A stretch of 64,000 nt of DNA from Borreliella mayonii. Lineage in GTDB: Bacteria > Spirochaetota > Spirochaetia > Borreliales > Borreliaceae. The stretch covers positions 62,001 to 126,000 of the forward strand of contig NZ_CP015780.1 in assembly GCF_001945665.1 (NCBI RefSeq), written 5' to 3'. The position numbers were made by a program, and so were the translations under genes. Shown here in pieces: positions 40,612 through 50,680 of the stretch. The notes beneath the pieces were generated by a model. That model was not told where the DNA came from. It ran no database searches and worked only from the letters and a program-made list of their open reading frames with translations. The first letter of the stretch is position 1. Every line of letters starts with the position of its first letter.

Positions 40612-42036
40612 CTAAAATGAAATTTTAAAAGAATCGTTTCCTCTTAAAATTTTATAAGTATTTTTTCCAATCTCAAGAGCATCATAAAATTCTCTTAAAT
40701 TAGAAACACTTTTTGAATTTACAGAAAGAATTACATCTCCTGACTTCATCTTAATGTTTGATCCTAAATTTTTATCAATATAATCAACAACAACGCCTTT
40801 AATCCAATTTCTTAAATTAAGCTGAGCTTTTATATCCTCAACCAATGGATACACAACAAAGCCTGGAAGCATCTTTGAAGAAGAAAGCTCTTTATCCTTA
40901 GGTCTAACGGCAAGAACAATCTCAATATTTTTTTTGACATTACCTCTTAAGATTTCTACATTTACTTTCTCACCAGCATAAAAATCACTAATATATGATG
41001 TAACATCTTGAAAAACGCTCATAGGAACCCCATTAACCTTCACAATAATATCTCCTGCTCTAAGCCCTGACTTAACAGCAGGTGAACCTGGATAAAGAGA
41101 GGCAATAATTGCAGCTGAAACATCATTACTTTCAACCCCCAAGCTTTTTAGCACCTCAGAATCTCTTGTCTTTAACGGATAAAAAGAAATTCCAAGCCAA
41201 GCCGATTCTATTTTTTTACCTTTAAGGAAAAAATCTACAGTACTTTTAATATTGTTAACAGGAATTGCAAAGCCTAGCCCAATATTTCCACCAGAATTTG
41301 AAGCTATCCAAGCATTAATTCCAATAACTTCACCTTTTATATTTACAAGAGGACCACCTGAATTACCCCTGTTGATTGCAGCATCAGTTTGAATAAATAA
41401 ATTTCTTGATTGCAAATTAGGATTTGCAGAACGTTGCAACCCACTTACAATACCTGCTGTAACTGTAAAACTAAATTGAAAAGGACTGCCTACTGCCATA
41501 ACCCAATCGCCTATTTCAAGCTTATCACTATCTCCAAGATCAGCTACTTTAATAGTTGCGTCATCACTTTCAAAGCTAATAAGAGCAATATCTTTTTTTT
41601 CATCTTTACCAATTAACTTAGCCTTATGCTTTTTCTTGTCGTAAGACACAACTTCAAGTTCAGTCGCCTTATCTACTACATGACTATTCGTAACCACATA
41701 AAATAATGATTTTTTTTGAGAATCTCTACCAATTATTACTCCAGACCCTGCCCAATTGCTTTTTCTCTCAGAATCAAATTCTGGCATATCAAAAAAGAAA
41801 AATGGAATAGGGAAGCTCTGCTTAATTACCCCTGTTGCATGAACTTCCACAGATGATGGTAAAATTTTCTTGGAAACTTCCCTAAAAGAATCTTGTAAAG
41901 CTTGTACTGTATTATCCTTTTCTTCTGCAAAAACAATGTTGCTTCTATTAGAATCTAAATAATGCATTCCAATAAAAAACCCAATACCCAAAGCCAAAAA
42001 ACTGAGAATAAATCCAGAAAAAAACTTTTTTTCCAC
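40612..42036 (-). CDS. htrA: HtrA/DegP serine protease
   Basis: 474 aa envelope protease/chaperone with two PDZ domains. Catalytic triad: His119 (TNSHVVD), Asp149 (KKDIALISF), Ser226 (NRGNSGGPL). PDZ1 about 275-365 ([15 protein letters not shown]), PDZ2 about 385-474 ([15 protein letters not shown]). Signal anchor at 5-25. GTG 42036 chosen: TGGAGG lies 8 bases upstream and this numbering puts the nucleophile at 226, as reported for B. burgdorferi HtrA (BB0104); the GTG at 42051 overlaps the SD. Followed by a strong terminator. Confidence 0.95.
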   Translation of the reverse strand: MEKKFFSGFILSFLALGIGFFIGMHYLDSNRSNIVFAEEKDNTVQALQDSFREVSKKILPSSVEVHATGVIKQSFPIPFFFFDMPEFDSERKSNWAGSGVIIGRDSQKKSLFYVVTNSHVVDKATELEVVSYDKKKHKAKLIGKDEKKDIALISFESDDATIKVADLGDSDKLEIGDWVMAVGSPFQFSFTVTAGIVSGLQRSANPNLQSRNLFIQTDAAINRGNSGGPLVNIKGEVIGINAWIASNSGGNIGLGFAIPVNNIKSTVDFFLKGKKIESAWLGISFYPLKTRDSEVLKSLGVESNDVSAAIIASLYPGSPAVKSGLRAGDIIVKVNGVPMSVFQDVTSYISDFYAGEKVNVEILRGNVKKNIEIVLAVRPKDKELSSSKMLPGFVVYPLVEDIKAQLNLRNWIKGVVVDYIDKNLGSNIKMKSGDVILSVNSKSVSNLREFYDALEIGKNTYKILRGNDSFKISF

Positions 42037-42102
42037 TTTTATAACCTCCACATAATTACTTGATTTTACAAATAATATTTAAATATTTGATTAATTGAAA
42101 AT

Positions 42103-42858
42103 TTAAACTTCACTTAAAATTAAAGGCAATCCATCAACAACAGCAACAGTATGCTCAAAATGAGCAGAATAACTAAGATCAGATGCAAAAACAGTCCAAC
42201 CATCACTTTTTATTGAAACCTCGTGCCCTTTTAAGTTTACCATAGGCTCAATAGCCAAAACCATACCCTCTTGAATTCTAATATTTTTAAAAAAAGGAGC
42301 ATAATAATTTGGAACACTTGGTTCTTCGTGAAGTTGAAATCCAACACCATGACCTGTATATTCTCTAACTATTCCAAACCCAAACGGTTTTATATAACTT
42401 TCTATTGCCTTTGATATATCTAAAATTCTATTTCCCACTTTCATTTCAGCAATACCTTTGTAAAGAGAGGTATTTGTAACTTCTAAAAGCTTATCAATAC
42501 TAGAATCCACATTTCCCACTTTAAAAGTTTTTGCCATATCGCTATAAAACCCATCAAGAATAACCCCACAATCAATACTAATAATATCCCCATCAGCTAA
42601 TTTTCTTTTTCCGGGAATGCCGTGAATAACCTCTTCGTTAACAGATGCACAAATAGTGCCTTTAAACCCACGATATCCCTTAAAAGCAGGCTTAGCTCCA
42701 TTTTTAATAATAAAATCATAAGCTATCAAATCAAGTTCCTTAGTACTAATACCAGGAATAATATTTCTCTCAACTTCTAACAAAGTAAGCGCCAACAAGC
42801 TCGCTGAAGCTTTTATTTTTTTAATCTCATTTTTAGATTTCAATCTCAGTTTAGTCAA
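42103..42858 (-). CDS. map: Methionine aminopeptidase, type I
   Basis: 251 aa; removes initiator methionine. Metal ligands visible: Asp in ISIDCGVILDGFYSDMAKTF (two Asp), His in YTGHGVGFQLHEEP, Glu in LAIEPMV, Glu in HFEHTVAV. Substrate His in EEVIHGIPG. TTG start 7 bases after GGAAG; the start overlaps the TPR gene by 8 bases. Confidence 0.95.
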   Translation of the reverse strand: MTKLRLKSKNEIKKIKASASLLALTLLEVERNIIPGISTKELDLIAYDFIIKNGAKPAFKGYRGFKGTICASVNEEVIHGIPGKRKLADGDIISIDCGVILDGFYSDMAKTFKVGNVDSSIDKLLEVTNTSLYKGIAEMKVGNRILDISKAIESYIKPFGFGIVREYTGHGVGFQLHEEPSVPNYYAPFFKNIRIQEGMVLAIEPMVNLKGHEVSIKSDGWTVFASDLSYSAHFEHTVAVVDGLPLILSEV

Positions 42859-44518
42859 AATTCAACTTCCTTTCTCTAAGTGTATCTATCATATTTTTAT
42901 AAAGCCTTCCTTCATCAGTTTCGTAAAAAGAATAAGAAGCTAAAATAGACTCTTTGCCTTTTTCCATTTTTCCCAAATAAAGATAATTAATTCCTTGTTT
43001 TAAGTAAATTTTTGATACAAGCTCATGTTCATAGTCAGTGCTAGCATCTTTATCATAAAAACTACTAGGCAATAAAGATATTCCTTTATTAAAATATCTT
43101 TCCGCTTCTTTATAATCTTTTTCAGAAAAGCTCAAAACTCCAAGATTATAATAAATTCCAAACATATATTTTTGAGATTTATTGTCAAAAATTATCTTTT
43201 TTGAACTAATAAAATCTCTTTTAAGGAAATAATAATAAAATTTATAAAAATTATACCAATCTTGTTTATTTTCAGAAAAATTATAAATTCTAAAAAATAA
43301 ATCCAAGTCCTTTAAATCTGAATAAAGCAGTAAATTCCAAGCTAAAAATTGAGCAATACTAGAATTGTACTCTGTCTTGTAAAATAGTCGCCACAAATAA
43401 GATTTTTTTGCCTCATACTTAGAATTTGCATAATTTAATGCAAAATAAAGTTTAAAAAATAACGGGTCTTCTTTGTAATTAGCTATAATTTCATTGGCTT
43501 TAAAATAATTTTTAATTCTAAAGTATATGTTTGCTAAATAATAACTTATTATCTTACTCTCTTTAAACATCTCATTAGCCTTATTTAAATAAGAAATTGC
43601 TCTTTTATAATCATTCTCACTATTAGCTATGAGTGCAAGATTTAAATAAACAAGAACATTATAATCAGGAAATCTTGTATAAAGCTTTAAATATTCATTC
43701 TTAGCATTCTTAATATCTCCTTTTTTAAAATAAGCATCGGCAAGCAAAAAAAGCAAGGTGGGGTCTTCTTCATTTTTAATGGACTTAAGATTGGAAATTG
43801 TAAAATCCAAATCATTAAGATTATATGAAATATACGCAAGCTCTTTTAAAAAATTTTTATCTTCTTTGATTTTTAAAAGTATGCGCTTAGCAGCATCTAT
43901 GTTTTTTTTCTCTATATATAAAAGCATTGCATTTATTAAAAATGCATTATTTTTAAGATTTAAACCTATCTCTTCAAAAATGCGAGCATCCCTTTCTTTA
44001 TAGATTTTATCAATAAATTTGTTAAAATTTAAAATCTCATTATCTGCGCTTAAATTTTTAATAAAAACTTCATCATAAAGACCTTGATACTCTTCACTAT
44101 TTAAAAGATATTGATTTGCAATTCTATAAGCATCTTTTAAAAGCCCAATTTTAAGCTTAGAATAAACTTCTAAAGCTCTTAGTTTCAAATTCCCCGGCAA
44201 AACCTTAACACCAAGATTTACTATATCCCCCATAAGATAATAGTCGCCTGTATTTAAAGCCCAAAGTTTAGCTCTTTTAATAAGAGATAGCCATTTAAAT
44301 TCAGTATTAGCATAATACGATGAAAATAGCATTGCTTTTTTAGCATCAGCAAATTTTTTTTTATCAATATAAAAATCAATTCCTATAATAAGCTTGCTAA
44401 AATCTTTCTCACCCTTTAAAAGGTATAAAATATTAGGATCAAAATAGAAATAAAAACCCCCTAAAAAAACCGATAATAAGAATAATAAAATGAACACTAA
44501 AGTTTTATTTTTTTTCAA
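42851..44518 (-). CDS. TPR-repeat membrane-anchored protein
   Basis: 555 aa. One N-terminal membrane helix (about 6-26) anchors a long periplasmic helical array. Clear TPR units: LLADAYFKKGDIKNAKNEYLKLY, LALIANSENDYKRAISYLNKA, LANIYFRIKNYFKANEII, YNLGVLSFSEKDYKEAERYF and INYLYLGKMEKGKESILASY. Likely scaffolds an envelope complex; partner unknown. TTG start with GGAG 7 bases upstream, overlapping the end of nusB by 14 bases. Confidence 0.75.
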   Translation of the reverse strand: MKKNKTLVFILLFLLSVFLGGFYFYFDPNILYLLKGEKDFSKLIIGIDFYIDKKKFADAKKAMLFSSYYANTEFKWLSLIKRAKLWALNTGDYYLMGDIVNLGVKVLPGNLKLRALEVYSKLKIGLLKDAYRIANQYLLNSEEYQGLYDEVFIKNLSADNEILNFNKFIDKIYKERDARIFEEIGLNLKNNAFLINAMLLYIEKKNIDAAKRILLKIKEDKNFLKELAYISYNLNDLDFTISNLKSIKNEEDPTLLFLLADAYFKKGDIKNAKNEYLKLYTRFPDYNVLVYLNLALIANSENDYKRAISYLNKANEMFKESKIISYYLANIYFRIKNYFKANEIIANYKEDPLFFKLYFALNYANSKYEAKKSYLWRLFYKTEYNSSIAQFLAWNLLLYSDLKDLDLFFRIYNFSENKQDWYNFYKFYYYFLKRDFISSKKIIFDNKSQKYMFGIYYNLGVLSFSEKDYKEAERYFNKGISLLPSSFYDKDASTDYEHELVSKIYLKQGINYLYLGKMEKGKESILASYSFYETDEGRLYKNMIDTLRERKLNFD

Positions 44519-44942
44519 TACAACTCTCCATATTTTTCAATAAAGCATCAAGTATACCATTTATAAACTTGTAAGAGTTTTTACTGCCATATTTCTTGGC
44601 AATCAAAATTGCCTCATCAATTACAGCACGTTTTGAACTTTCAAAATTTTGGAACTTCAAAGAATAGACACCCATTCTAAGTATTGCAAGATCAACCTTG
44701 TCCATACGATCTAAGGACCAATTCAAAGAAATATCCCTAATCAAACTATCAATATAATCTAAATTATCAAAAGTGCCATTTACTAAAGAAGAATAAAACG
44801 ACTTAATAGATTCATTTTCTATGTCTAATCCTTTATCCTCAATATTAAAAATATCAAAAATATCGTCCATTGCGCTTTGATTAATATCAATGCTATAAAT
44901 CTTTTGAAAAGCCAAAACTCTAACTTCATGCATTAAATCCAT
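44505..44942 (-). CDS. nusB: Transcription antitermination factor NusB
   Basis: 145 aa all-helical protein that with NusE binds boxA in rRNA leaders. HEVRVLAFQKIYSIDIN and the ending LAILRMGVYSLKF...SSKRAVIDEAILIAKKYGS...FINGILDALLKNM match NusB (R-x-A-x-x-x-L-Y; A-I-DEAVElAKxyg; FVNGVLd). No SD; TATAAT lies 6 bases before the ATG, suggesting leaderless expression independent of the parvulin gene 28 bases upstream. Confidence 0.9.
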   Translation of the reverse strand: MDLMHEVRVLAFQKIYSIDINQSAMDDIFDIFNIEDKGLDIENESIKSFYSSLVNGTFDNLDYIDSLIRDISLNWSLDRMDKVDLAILRMGVYSLKFQNFESSKRAVIDEAILIAKKYGSKNSYKFINGILDALLKNMESCIEKK

Positions 44943-44948
44943 ACTAAA

Positions 44949-44954
44949 ATTATA
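44949..44954 (-). promoter_or_regulatory. -10 box of a leaderless nusB promoter
   Basis: TATAAT on the minus strand at 44954-44949, six bases before ATG 44942. No good -35 at 17 bases, so the confidence is moderate. Confidence 0.5.
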
Positions 44955-44970
44955 TAAATAAAAATATGTT

Positions 44971-45981
44971 TTATTTTAGACTAGAGTCCAAGATTTGTAT
45001 ATTTGCAGACTTATTGAGCTTACCATACATATCTTGCTGCACCTGAACAACAATTTGCTGTTGCTGAACATTAATCATGTTATTTTTTATTGCATCTTTG
45101 ACAATCAAATCCGCAGTAGGAGATACTTTATCATTCAAGCCTAAAAATCTCTGAGCATATTTTTCTGTAACTTTAATAATATGAAACCCTTCCTTTGAAG
45201 CAATAGGCGAAGATATATCACCTTTATTAAAATTAAAAACCTCTTTCACAAAATCGGCTCCAAGAAGATTTTGAGCATTTTGATCGCCCCTTGACAAAAA
45301 GCCAAGATCGCCATTTTTAGCCTTAGAAGACTCATCATTTGAATATTTTCTTACAGCTTCTTCAAAAGTAATTTTTTTTGATCTTATTTGGCTTAATATA
45401 TTCTTTGCTTGATCTAAAACATCTGATCTTTTTTTATCTTTAGTAGAAAAAAATACATGACTAACTCTTGAAATATCAGGATTTACAAATTTAGTTTTAT
45501 TAGCCTCATAATATTCAATAATTTCTTTCTCGCTAGGAGTTTTAACTTCAGAAAACTTGGGTTGAGCTTGCTTTAAAACAAGTTTTTGGGAAGACAGAGA
45601 TCTTTTCATTGAAGACAAAAGCTCGCCCCAATTTGTACCTTGTTTTTCTATCATCTGCTTGATTTGTTCATCAGTAAAATTTACAAGCCCAAATTGAGTT
45701 CTAATTGTTTGCATAACCTCATCATCTGAAATTTTAATTCCCTGTTTTGAAGCCTCTTGGCTAAAAAGAACATCTGCTATTAAAACTTGCAAAACTTGCT
45801 TTTTCTCAGCAGCAGTCAAGTCTCTACCTTGGGTCTTTTTAAATATATCAACCTTAGAGTCAAAACCGGTTTTAGTAATAATTTCATTTTTATATAAATT
45901 AATAATAGCAACAGGAGTATTTTGAGCAAAAGAGTTAATCCCCACAGTTCCCAATATTACCAAAAATAAAAAACTCTTCAT
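44971..45981 (-). CDS. SurA/PrsA-type parvulin peptidyl-prolyl isomerase
   Basis: 336 aa exported chaperone. Signal peptide MKSFLFLVILGTVGINSFAQ. An N-terminal SurA_N-like helical domain (about 25-160, TAAEKKQVLQVLIADVLFSQ), then a parvulin domain (about 168-275: SRVSHVFFSTK, FEEAVRKYSNDESSKAKNGD, LGFLSRGDQ, FNKGDISSPIASKEGFHIIKV). It should fold outer-membrane or lipoproteins in the periplasm. SD GAGG precedes the ATG by two to three bases. Confidence 0.88.
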   Translation of the reverse strand: MKSFLFLVILGTVGINSFAQNTPVAIINLYKNEIITKTGFDSKVDIFKKTQGRDLTAAEKKQVLQVLIADVLFSQEASKQGIKISDDEVMQTIRTQFGLVNFTDEQIKQMIEKQGTNWGELLSSMKRSLSSQKLVLKQAQPKFSEVKTPSEKEIIEYYEANKTKFVNPDISRVSHVFFSTKDKKRSDVLDQAKNILSQIRSKKITFEEAVRKYSNDESSKAKNGDLGFLSRGDQNAQNLLGADFVKEVFNFNKGDISSPIASKEGFHIIKVTEKYAQRFLGLNDKVSPTADLIVKDAIKNNMINVQQQQIVVQVQQDMYGKLNKSANIQILDSSLK

Positions 45982-46060
45982 AACATAACCTCGTATTAAA
46001 GAATCACTTACCCACTAATTTAACAAAATTTTACATTTAAATCTAGTTAATAAAACATTT

Positions 46061-47257
46061 TCATCTATACAAAAAACTAGAAATTCCTTGTCCGCCGCCA
46101 ACACAAATAGCTGCTATCCCTTTTGTTTTATTATTCATTTTCATAGAGCGAGAAAGTGTTAATAAAATTCTTGAACCACTAACTGCAAATGGATGCCCCA
46201 AAGCAATAGCACCGCCATTTACATTAATAATATCGCTAGTTATATTGTATTTTTCAAACAAAGCCTTTTCAATGCTTAATGCTTGAGCTGCAAATGCTTC
46301 ATTCACCTCAATCAAATCTATTTCACTAGGGTTTAAACTTAATTTACTAATAATACCCTCAATAGCCATATAAGCTCCAAAGCCCATATAAAGCGGATCA
46401 AGACCCACACTTTTAAATCCCCCAATATAAGCCAATGGGCTTACCCCTAAGCTTTTTACCCTTTCCTCACTTGCTAAAATTAAAAAACAAGCCCCATCAT
46501 TTAAACTAGAAGAATTTCCAGCAGTTACTGTACCTAATTCTTTAAAAACAGGATTAAGAGATGCCAGCTTATTTAAAGTTAAATTATCTCTTATTTCCTC
46601 ATCACTTGAGACAACCCTGCTAGAGTTGGTCTTTTTATCAAAAACAGTCAGAGGATAAATTTCATCCTCAAAATATCCAAGCTCTTTTGCCTTTAATGCC
46701 TTTGCATGAGAATTATATGCAAATTCATCTTGCATTTCTCTTGTTATTCTATATTTTTCTGAGAGATTTTCTGCCGTAAGCCCCATGGAAACAAAATTTA
46801 GAGAATCTATTAAGGCATCTTTTTGGATTGAATCTTCAATTCCAAAACTACCAAATTTAAGGCCATCAAATCTAATCTTTCTAGGCAATAAATAAGGAGA
46901 ATTGGTTAGATCTTCTACCCCTCCAGCTAAAACAATATCATTGTCTCCAAGAGCAATAGAATTAAATGCAAGCTCCAAAGCCTTAAGGCCAGAACCACAA
47001 ACTTTATTAACGCTAAATGCAGGCACAGTATCGCCTAAACTAGACCTTAAAGCAATTTGTCTTGCAATATTTTGGCCAAGTCCCGCAGATATTACATTGC
47101 CAATAATAACCTCATCCACTTCGCATAACTTATTTCTTGCAAGTAAAGCTTTAACAACTTTTGAAGATTCATCAATAATATCCAAACCCCTAAAAGAACC
47201 TCCAAACTTGAAATTAGGGGTTCTAAATCCATCAATAATAGCTACCTTTTTTATCAC
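46061..47257 (-). CDS. Acetyl-CoA acetyltransferase (thiolase II)
   Basis: 398 aa from GTG 47257 (GGAG five bases upstream; the longer frame to 47323 has no family match). Condenses two acetyl-CoA to acetoacetyl-CoA. Catalytic Cys in NKVCGSGLKALEL, His in NGGAIALGHPFAVSG, second Cys in AICVGGGQGIS. No beta-oxidation genes are near; in Borrelia the enzyme fits the first step of the mevalonate route to isoprenoids, which also supplies the UppS in this window (inference from known pathway). Confidence 0.92.
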   Translation of the reverse strand: MIKKVAIIDGFRTPNFKFGGSFRGLDIIDESSKVVKALLARNKLCEVDEVIIGNVISAGLGQNIARQIALRSSLGDTVPAFSVNKVCGSGLKALELAFNSIALGDNDIVLAGGVEDLTNSPYLLPRKIRFDGLKFGSFGIEDSIQKDALIDSLNFVSMGLTAENLSEKYRITREMQDEFAYNSHAKALKAKELGYFEDEIYPLTVFDKKTNSSRVVSSDEEIRDNLTLNKLASLNPVFKELGTVTAGNSSSLNDGACFLILASEERVKSLGVSPLAYIGGFKSVGLDPLYMGFGAYMAIEGIISKLSLNPSEIDLIEVNEAFAAQALSIEKALFEKYNITSDIINVNGGAIALGHPFAVSGSRILLTLSRSMKMNNKTKGIAAICVGGGQGISSFLYR

Positions 47258-47379
47258 AACTACTCCTAAAGTCTTAGTAAACTTTATTGAATTATACAAT
47301 ACAATAATCGCTATAAAAACCAAGTTTATCTAATAAAAATAAACCATTTAACCTGAATTATTTAATAAACAAACTAAAA

Positions 47380-47388
47380 TGCTATAAT
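47380..47388 (+). promoter_or_regulatory. Extended -10 directly before the barrel-protein gene
   Basis: TGCTATAAT (47380-47388), a perfect extended -10, then TTTAAA and the ATG at 47395. Six bases between -10 and ATG and no SD imply a leaderless transcript. Confidence 0.65.
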
Positions 47389-47394
47389 TTTAAA

Positions 47395-48759
47395 ATGTGC
47401 TTTAAAAAAACATTTTTAATAATATTTATAATTTCTGCTTTAAAAGCTTATTCTTATAATTATGAAATTCAATACAAAAATGAAGGTATTGACAAATATT
47501 ATTTTGAAATACTAAATGATGGATTCGGATTTTCATTAAGCGATTTTTTTGATGACTTGAGAAGTGGTTCTCTAATTTTCACCTATGTTTCAAAATACAA
47601 TTTTATAATAAATTTAGAAGCACACATGTTAACTTTTAGGGGCTACAAAGACTCACCAAAATCTTTAATTAGTAGAGCAGACTTAATTGAAATAGGCTTC
47701 ATGTATTATTTTCCAATCTTATTGCTAATTAATGGAAAAAATTTTGGAGAAATAAACTTGGGAATTGGAGTTAAAAACTTATTATTTGGAGACTGGGGAG
47801 GACATTTAATGCAAAGCATAATTCACCTCATTTTAAATCAACACCGTCCAATTCCAAATATAAAAAGCTACGATAGCTACAATTATAGAGGATTTTTAAG
47901 CTTTGCTCTAAATTATTCTTACATTAATTTTTTAAATTTAGAAAATTACGTGGACTTATCTTATTTTGCAGATTATTTTATCAAAAACAGTATTGGAATT
48001 ACCTTAAAAAATGAAAATATTGGATTTGATATAAAACTTTATTCCCAAATTCAAAATCAAATAAAAAGCCTTAAAACATATTCAAAAATACAAGAAGCAG
48101 AAACAGGAATTGGAATAAATTATCAATTTTACTCTAAAAATTTTTTCATAACAAATAATTTAAACATTAAAAATTTTTCAACCAAAGAAAATTTCTTAAG
48201 CGTTGGAGGATTTGGAATAATAATCACACCTGAAGAATACACAAAAATACCAAAATTAAATAATGAATTTAATATTGTAAGTAATAATTTTTACTTTGGA
48301 TTTGATATTATGGTCCCATTAAAAATAAGAAATTCATTATTTTATAAAATAAATGAAAACATCAACCATTACTTTTCAATATCAACAAATTATTACACTA
48401 ATTATAATGAAACTAATAGCTTTACAAATCAATTATCATCAGGCATCATGTATGAATTTTTGCCCCAAAAAACATTCAATCCCTATATAATTTCGGGATT
48501 ATTTTTTGCCTATAATCAAAATAACCAAGATATTAAAAGCATCTTCAGACCAATAAGAATAAAAAACATTCTCCAAGTTGGAATTGAAAATGAATTGGGA
48601 TTTTTATTCAAAATGCTAAAATACCGCAACACCGAATATATTTTTAAAATATATTCAAAAGTTAGTTATATTCCTCTGGCTTATAACCTAGATGAAAAAA
48701 AATTGGAAAAACATTCTATTAACTTTAATTATTTAGGAATTGGAATAGTAGTCAAATAA
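47395..48759 (+). CDS. Predicted outer-membrane beta-barrel, DUF2219/LpxR-like
   Basis: 454 aa. Signal peptide at 1-19 (MCFKKTFLIIFIISALKAYS), no lipobox. The body alternates aromatic and polar residues in many short strands and ends in a strand (HSINFNYLGIGIVVK), typical of outer-membrane barrels. The segment VKNLLFGDWGGHLMQSIIHL and the following YNYRGFLSFALNYSY resemble the signature of DUF2219/LpxR lipid A deacylases (G..G...VQ..IH.L...NE.G). Borrelia has no LPS, so a lipid A substrate is excluded and another role must exist. Convergent with dnaB (10-base gap). Confidence 0.55.
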   Translation: MCFKKTFLIIFIISALKAYSYNYEIQYKNEGIDKYYFEILNDGFGFSLSDFFDDLRSGSLIFTYVSKYNFIINLEAHMLTFRGYKDSPKSLISRADLIEIGFMYYFPILLLINGKNFGEINLGIGVKNLLFGDWGGHLMQSIIHLILNQHRPIPNIKSYDSYNYRGFLSFALNYSYINFLNLENYVDLSYFADYFIKNSIGITLKNENIGFDIKLYSQIQNQIKSLKTYSKIQEAETGIGINYQFYSKNFFITNNLNIKNFSTKENFLSVGGFGIIITPEEYTKIPKLNNEFNIVSNNFYFGFDIMVPLKIRNSLFYKINENINHYFSISTNYYTNYNETNSFTNQLSSGIMYEFLPQKTFNPYIISGLFFAYNQNNQDIKSIFRPIRIKNILQVGIENELGFLFKMLKYRNTEYIFKIYSKVSYIPLAYNLDEKKLEKHSINFNYLGIGIVVK

Positions 48760-48769
48760 CAACATTAAA

Positions 48770-50137
48770 TTAATACTGGTGGTCTTTGTTAACAAACTTA
48801 GTAATGTGTGGTAAAAATAATATATCTGCCCTACCCGTAGGACCATTTCTATGTTTTGCTACAATAACCTTAGTCTCTATTGGTTCTATCTCCGCAGAAG
48901 ACTCAAATTTAAAATCCTTATCTCTGTGAAGTAAAATTACAATATCAGCGTCTTGCTCTAATGCTCCTGACTCCCTTAAACTAGCAAGATTAGGCTCGCG
49001 CCCTTCCGTATCTCTTGTAAGCTGAGATAATGCAACAATAGGAATCTCAAGCTCTCTAGCAAGCTCTTTGAGAGATTTACTAATCGAGGCAACTTGTTCA
49101 TGTCTTGGAAGATTTTTTGTTTCAAAAGAAATCAGACTGATATAATCAACAAATATTATATCTATACCATAAAATCGCTTAAGCTTTCTAGCTTGAGTTG
49201 CTAAAGTTAGCAAACTAATATTGGGAGTATCTTCAATATAAAGCTCAGAATCGCTAATCTCATTTACAATATCATTTAGTAATTTTATCTCTTGTCCAGA
49301 TAAAATGCTATTTTGAACTTTAAAGCTATCAATACAAGATTGAGAAGATATTATTCTTTTTATCAAAGCATCCGCTGTCATTTCAAGAGAAAAAAATCCT
49401 ACTTTTTTCTTTCCCTCTTTTCTCAATGCTATAGCAGAGGCAATATTCAAGGCAAATGCCGTTTTACCGATACTAGGACGAGCACCAACTATAATAAAAT
49501 CGCTGTTTCTAAACCCTCCAATAAGAGAGTCGACCTTTCTAAAGCCGCTTGGAATGCCAAAGTTTGCTTCTTTTTTCTTCATACTACGTTCATATATCTC
49601 ATTATGAACACGTTCTGCAATAACTTTAGCATGATAGAGGTTTTTACTAGAATAATCCAACTCAATTGAAAGAATCTTCTGTTGAGATTCTTCAACAATC
49701 TCATTAACAGATTTTGTAGAATCATTTATATAATCATTAAGTTCTTTAGAAACATTTAAAATGCTTCTACGAACACTCTGTTCTTTTACAATTTTTGCAT
49801 AAACATTTATAGTTCTATCTGTTGGCAAATAAACTGAAAGTGAATCTAAATAATCTGGCAAATTGATTAAATCTTTTTTAATCAAAAGTTGGCTTTTTGA
49901 AACATTCTTAGATACTTCTTCAAAAACGGTAATAGGGTCAATATTTTCCCTTTTTTCATAAAGCGAAACCATTGCTTTGAAAATCAACTTGTGAGTTTCA
50001 TTGTAAAAATCATCAGCTCTTACATGAAAAGCAATTTGCTCTAACTTATCTGAATTATAAAATATACTAGAAATTACCGCTTTTTCTGCACCATCATTAA
50101 AAAGAAGTGCAGAATTTGAAAAAGCCGCTAAAGCCAC
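48770..50137 (-). CDS. dnaB: Replicative DNA helicase DnaB
   Basis: 455 aa hexameric helicase. N-terminal domain (about 1-130; LFNDGAEKAVISSIF), linker, RecA-like motor from about 175 with Walker A GARPSIGKTAFALN, H1a FFSLEMTADALIKR, Walker B DIIFVDYISLIS and H3 VALSQLTRDTEGREP; arginine-finger region RDKDFKF / VIVAKHRNGPTG. GTG start with AAAGGG 8 bases upstream, three bases after rplI. No intein. Confidence 0.96.
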   Translation of the reverse strand: MALAAFSNSALLFNDGAEKAVISSIFYNSDKLEQIAFHVRADDFYNETHKLIFKAMVSLYEKRENIDPITVFEEVSKNVSKSQLLIKKDLINLPDYLDSLSVYLPTDRTINVYAKIVKEQSVRRSILNVSKELNDYINDSTKSVNEIVEESQQKILSIELDYSSKNLYHAKVIAERVHNEIYERSMKKKEANFGIPSGFRKVDSLIGGFRNSDFIIVGARPSIGKTAFALNIASAIALRKEGKKKVGFFSLEMTADALIKRIISSQSCIDSFKVQNSILSGQEIKLLNDIVNEISDSELYIEDTPNISLLTLATQARKLKRFYGIDIIFVDYISLISFETKNLPRHEQVASISKSLKELARELEIPIVALSQLTRDTEGREPNLASLRESGALEQDADIVILLHRDKDFKFESSAEIEPIETKVIVAKHRNGPTGRADILFLPHITKFVNKDHQY

Positions 50138-50140
50138 AAA

Positions 50141-50662
50141 CTAAACCCTTTCTCTTTCAGCTTGCTCATCTGTTTTATTTAACTTTTTATTTAAAGACTT
50201 TTTATCCTCTTGCTTTTTTTCTTTTTTTATCTCTACTTTAATAATAGAACTAATGCCTTCATAAAGCTTAATTGTCACATCATAAGTTCCAAAAGCCTTT
50301 AAAGTTCCATGATGTATATCTATCTTTTTTCTCTCTATATCAAAGCCAAGTTTTAAAAGTTCATCAGCAATATTTAAACTGTTAACACTATGAAACAATT
50401 TGCCAGAATCATTAGATTTCATAAAAAATTCTAATTTAACAAGATCAAGCTTAGATTTCAGATCGTTGGCCATTTGTTTTTTTGTTTCTTGCTTTTTCAA
50501 TATTGATCTTCTTTTTTGATTAAAAATCTCAACATTATGTTTATTTGAAAAAACTGCAAAACCTTTGGGCAGTAAATAGTTTCTTGCAAATCCATCTTTT
50601 ACCTCTACGGTATCTCCTTCTTTTCCAAGGTTAATAAAATCTTCCTTTAAAATTACTTTCAT
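50141..50662 (-). CDS. rplI: Ribosomal protein L9
   Basis: 173 aa. N-terminal L9 motif [35 protein letters not shown], long central helix and C-terminal domain, plus a Lys-rich tail of about 25 residues not in E. coli L9. ATG 50662 preceded by GGGGGT; the GTG at 50674 overlaps that SD. Confidence 0.95.
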   Translation of the reverse strand: MKVILKEDFINLGKEGDTVEVKDGFARNYLLPKGFAVFSNKHNVEIFNQKRRSILKKQETKKQMANDLKSKLDLVKLEFFMKSNDSGKLFHSVNSLNIADELLKLGFDIERKKIDIHHGTLKAFGTYDVTIKLYEGISSIIKVEIKKEKKQEDKKSLNKKLNKTDEQAERERV

Positions 50663-50680
50663 AATTACCCCCACAAATAA

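Noticed and set aside
42037..42051. HtrA start at GTG 42051
   Set aside because: It overlaps the GGAGG that serves GTG 42036, and the shorter form gives the known Ser226 numbering.
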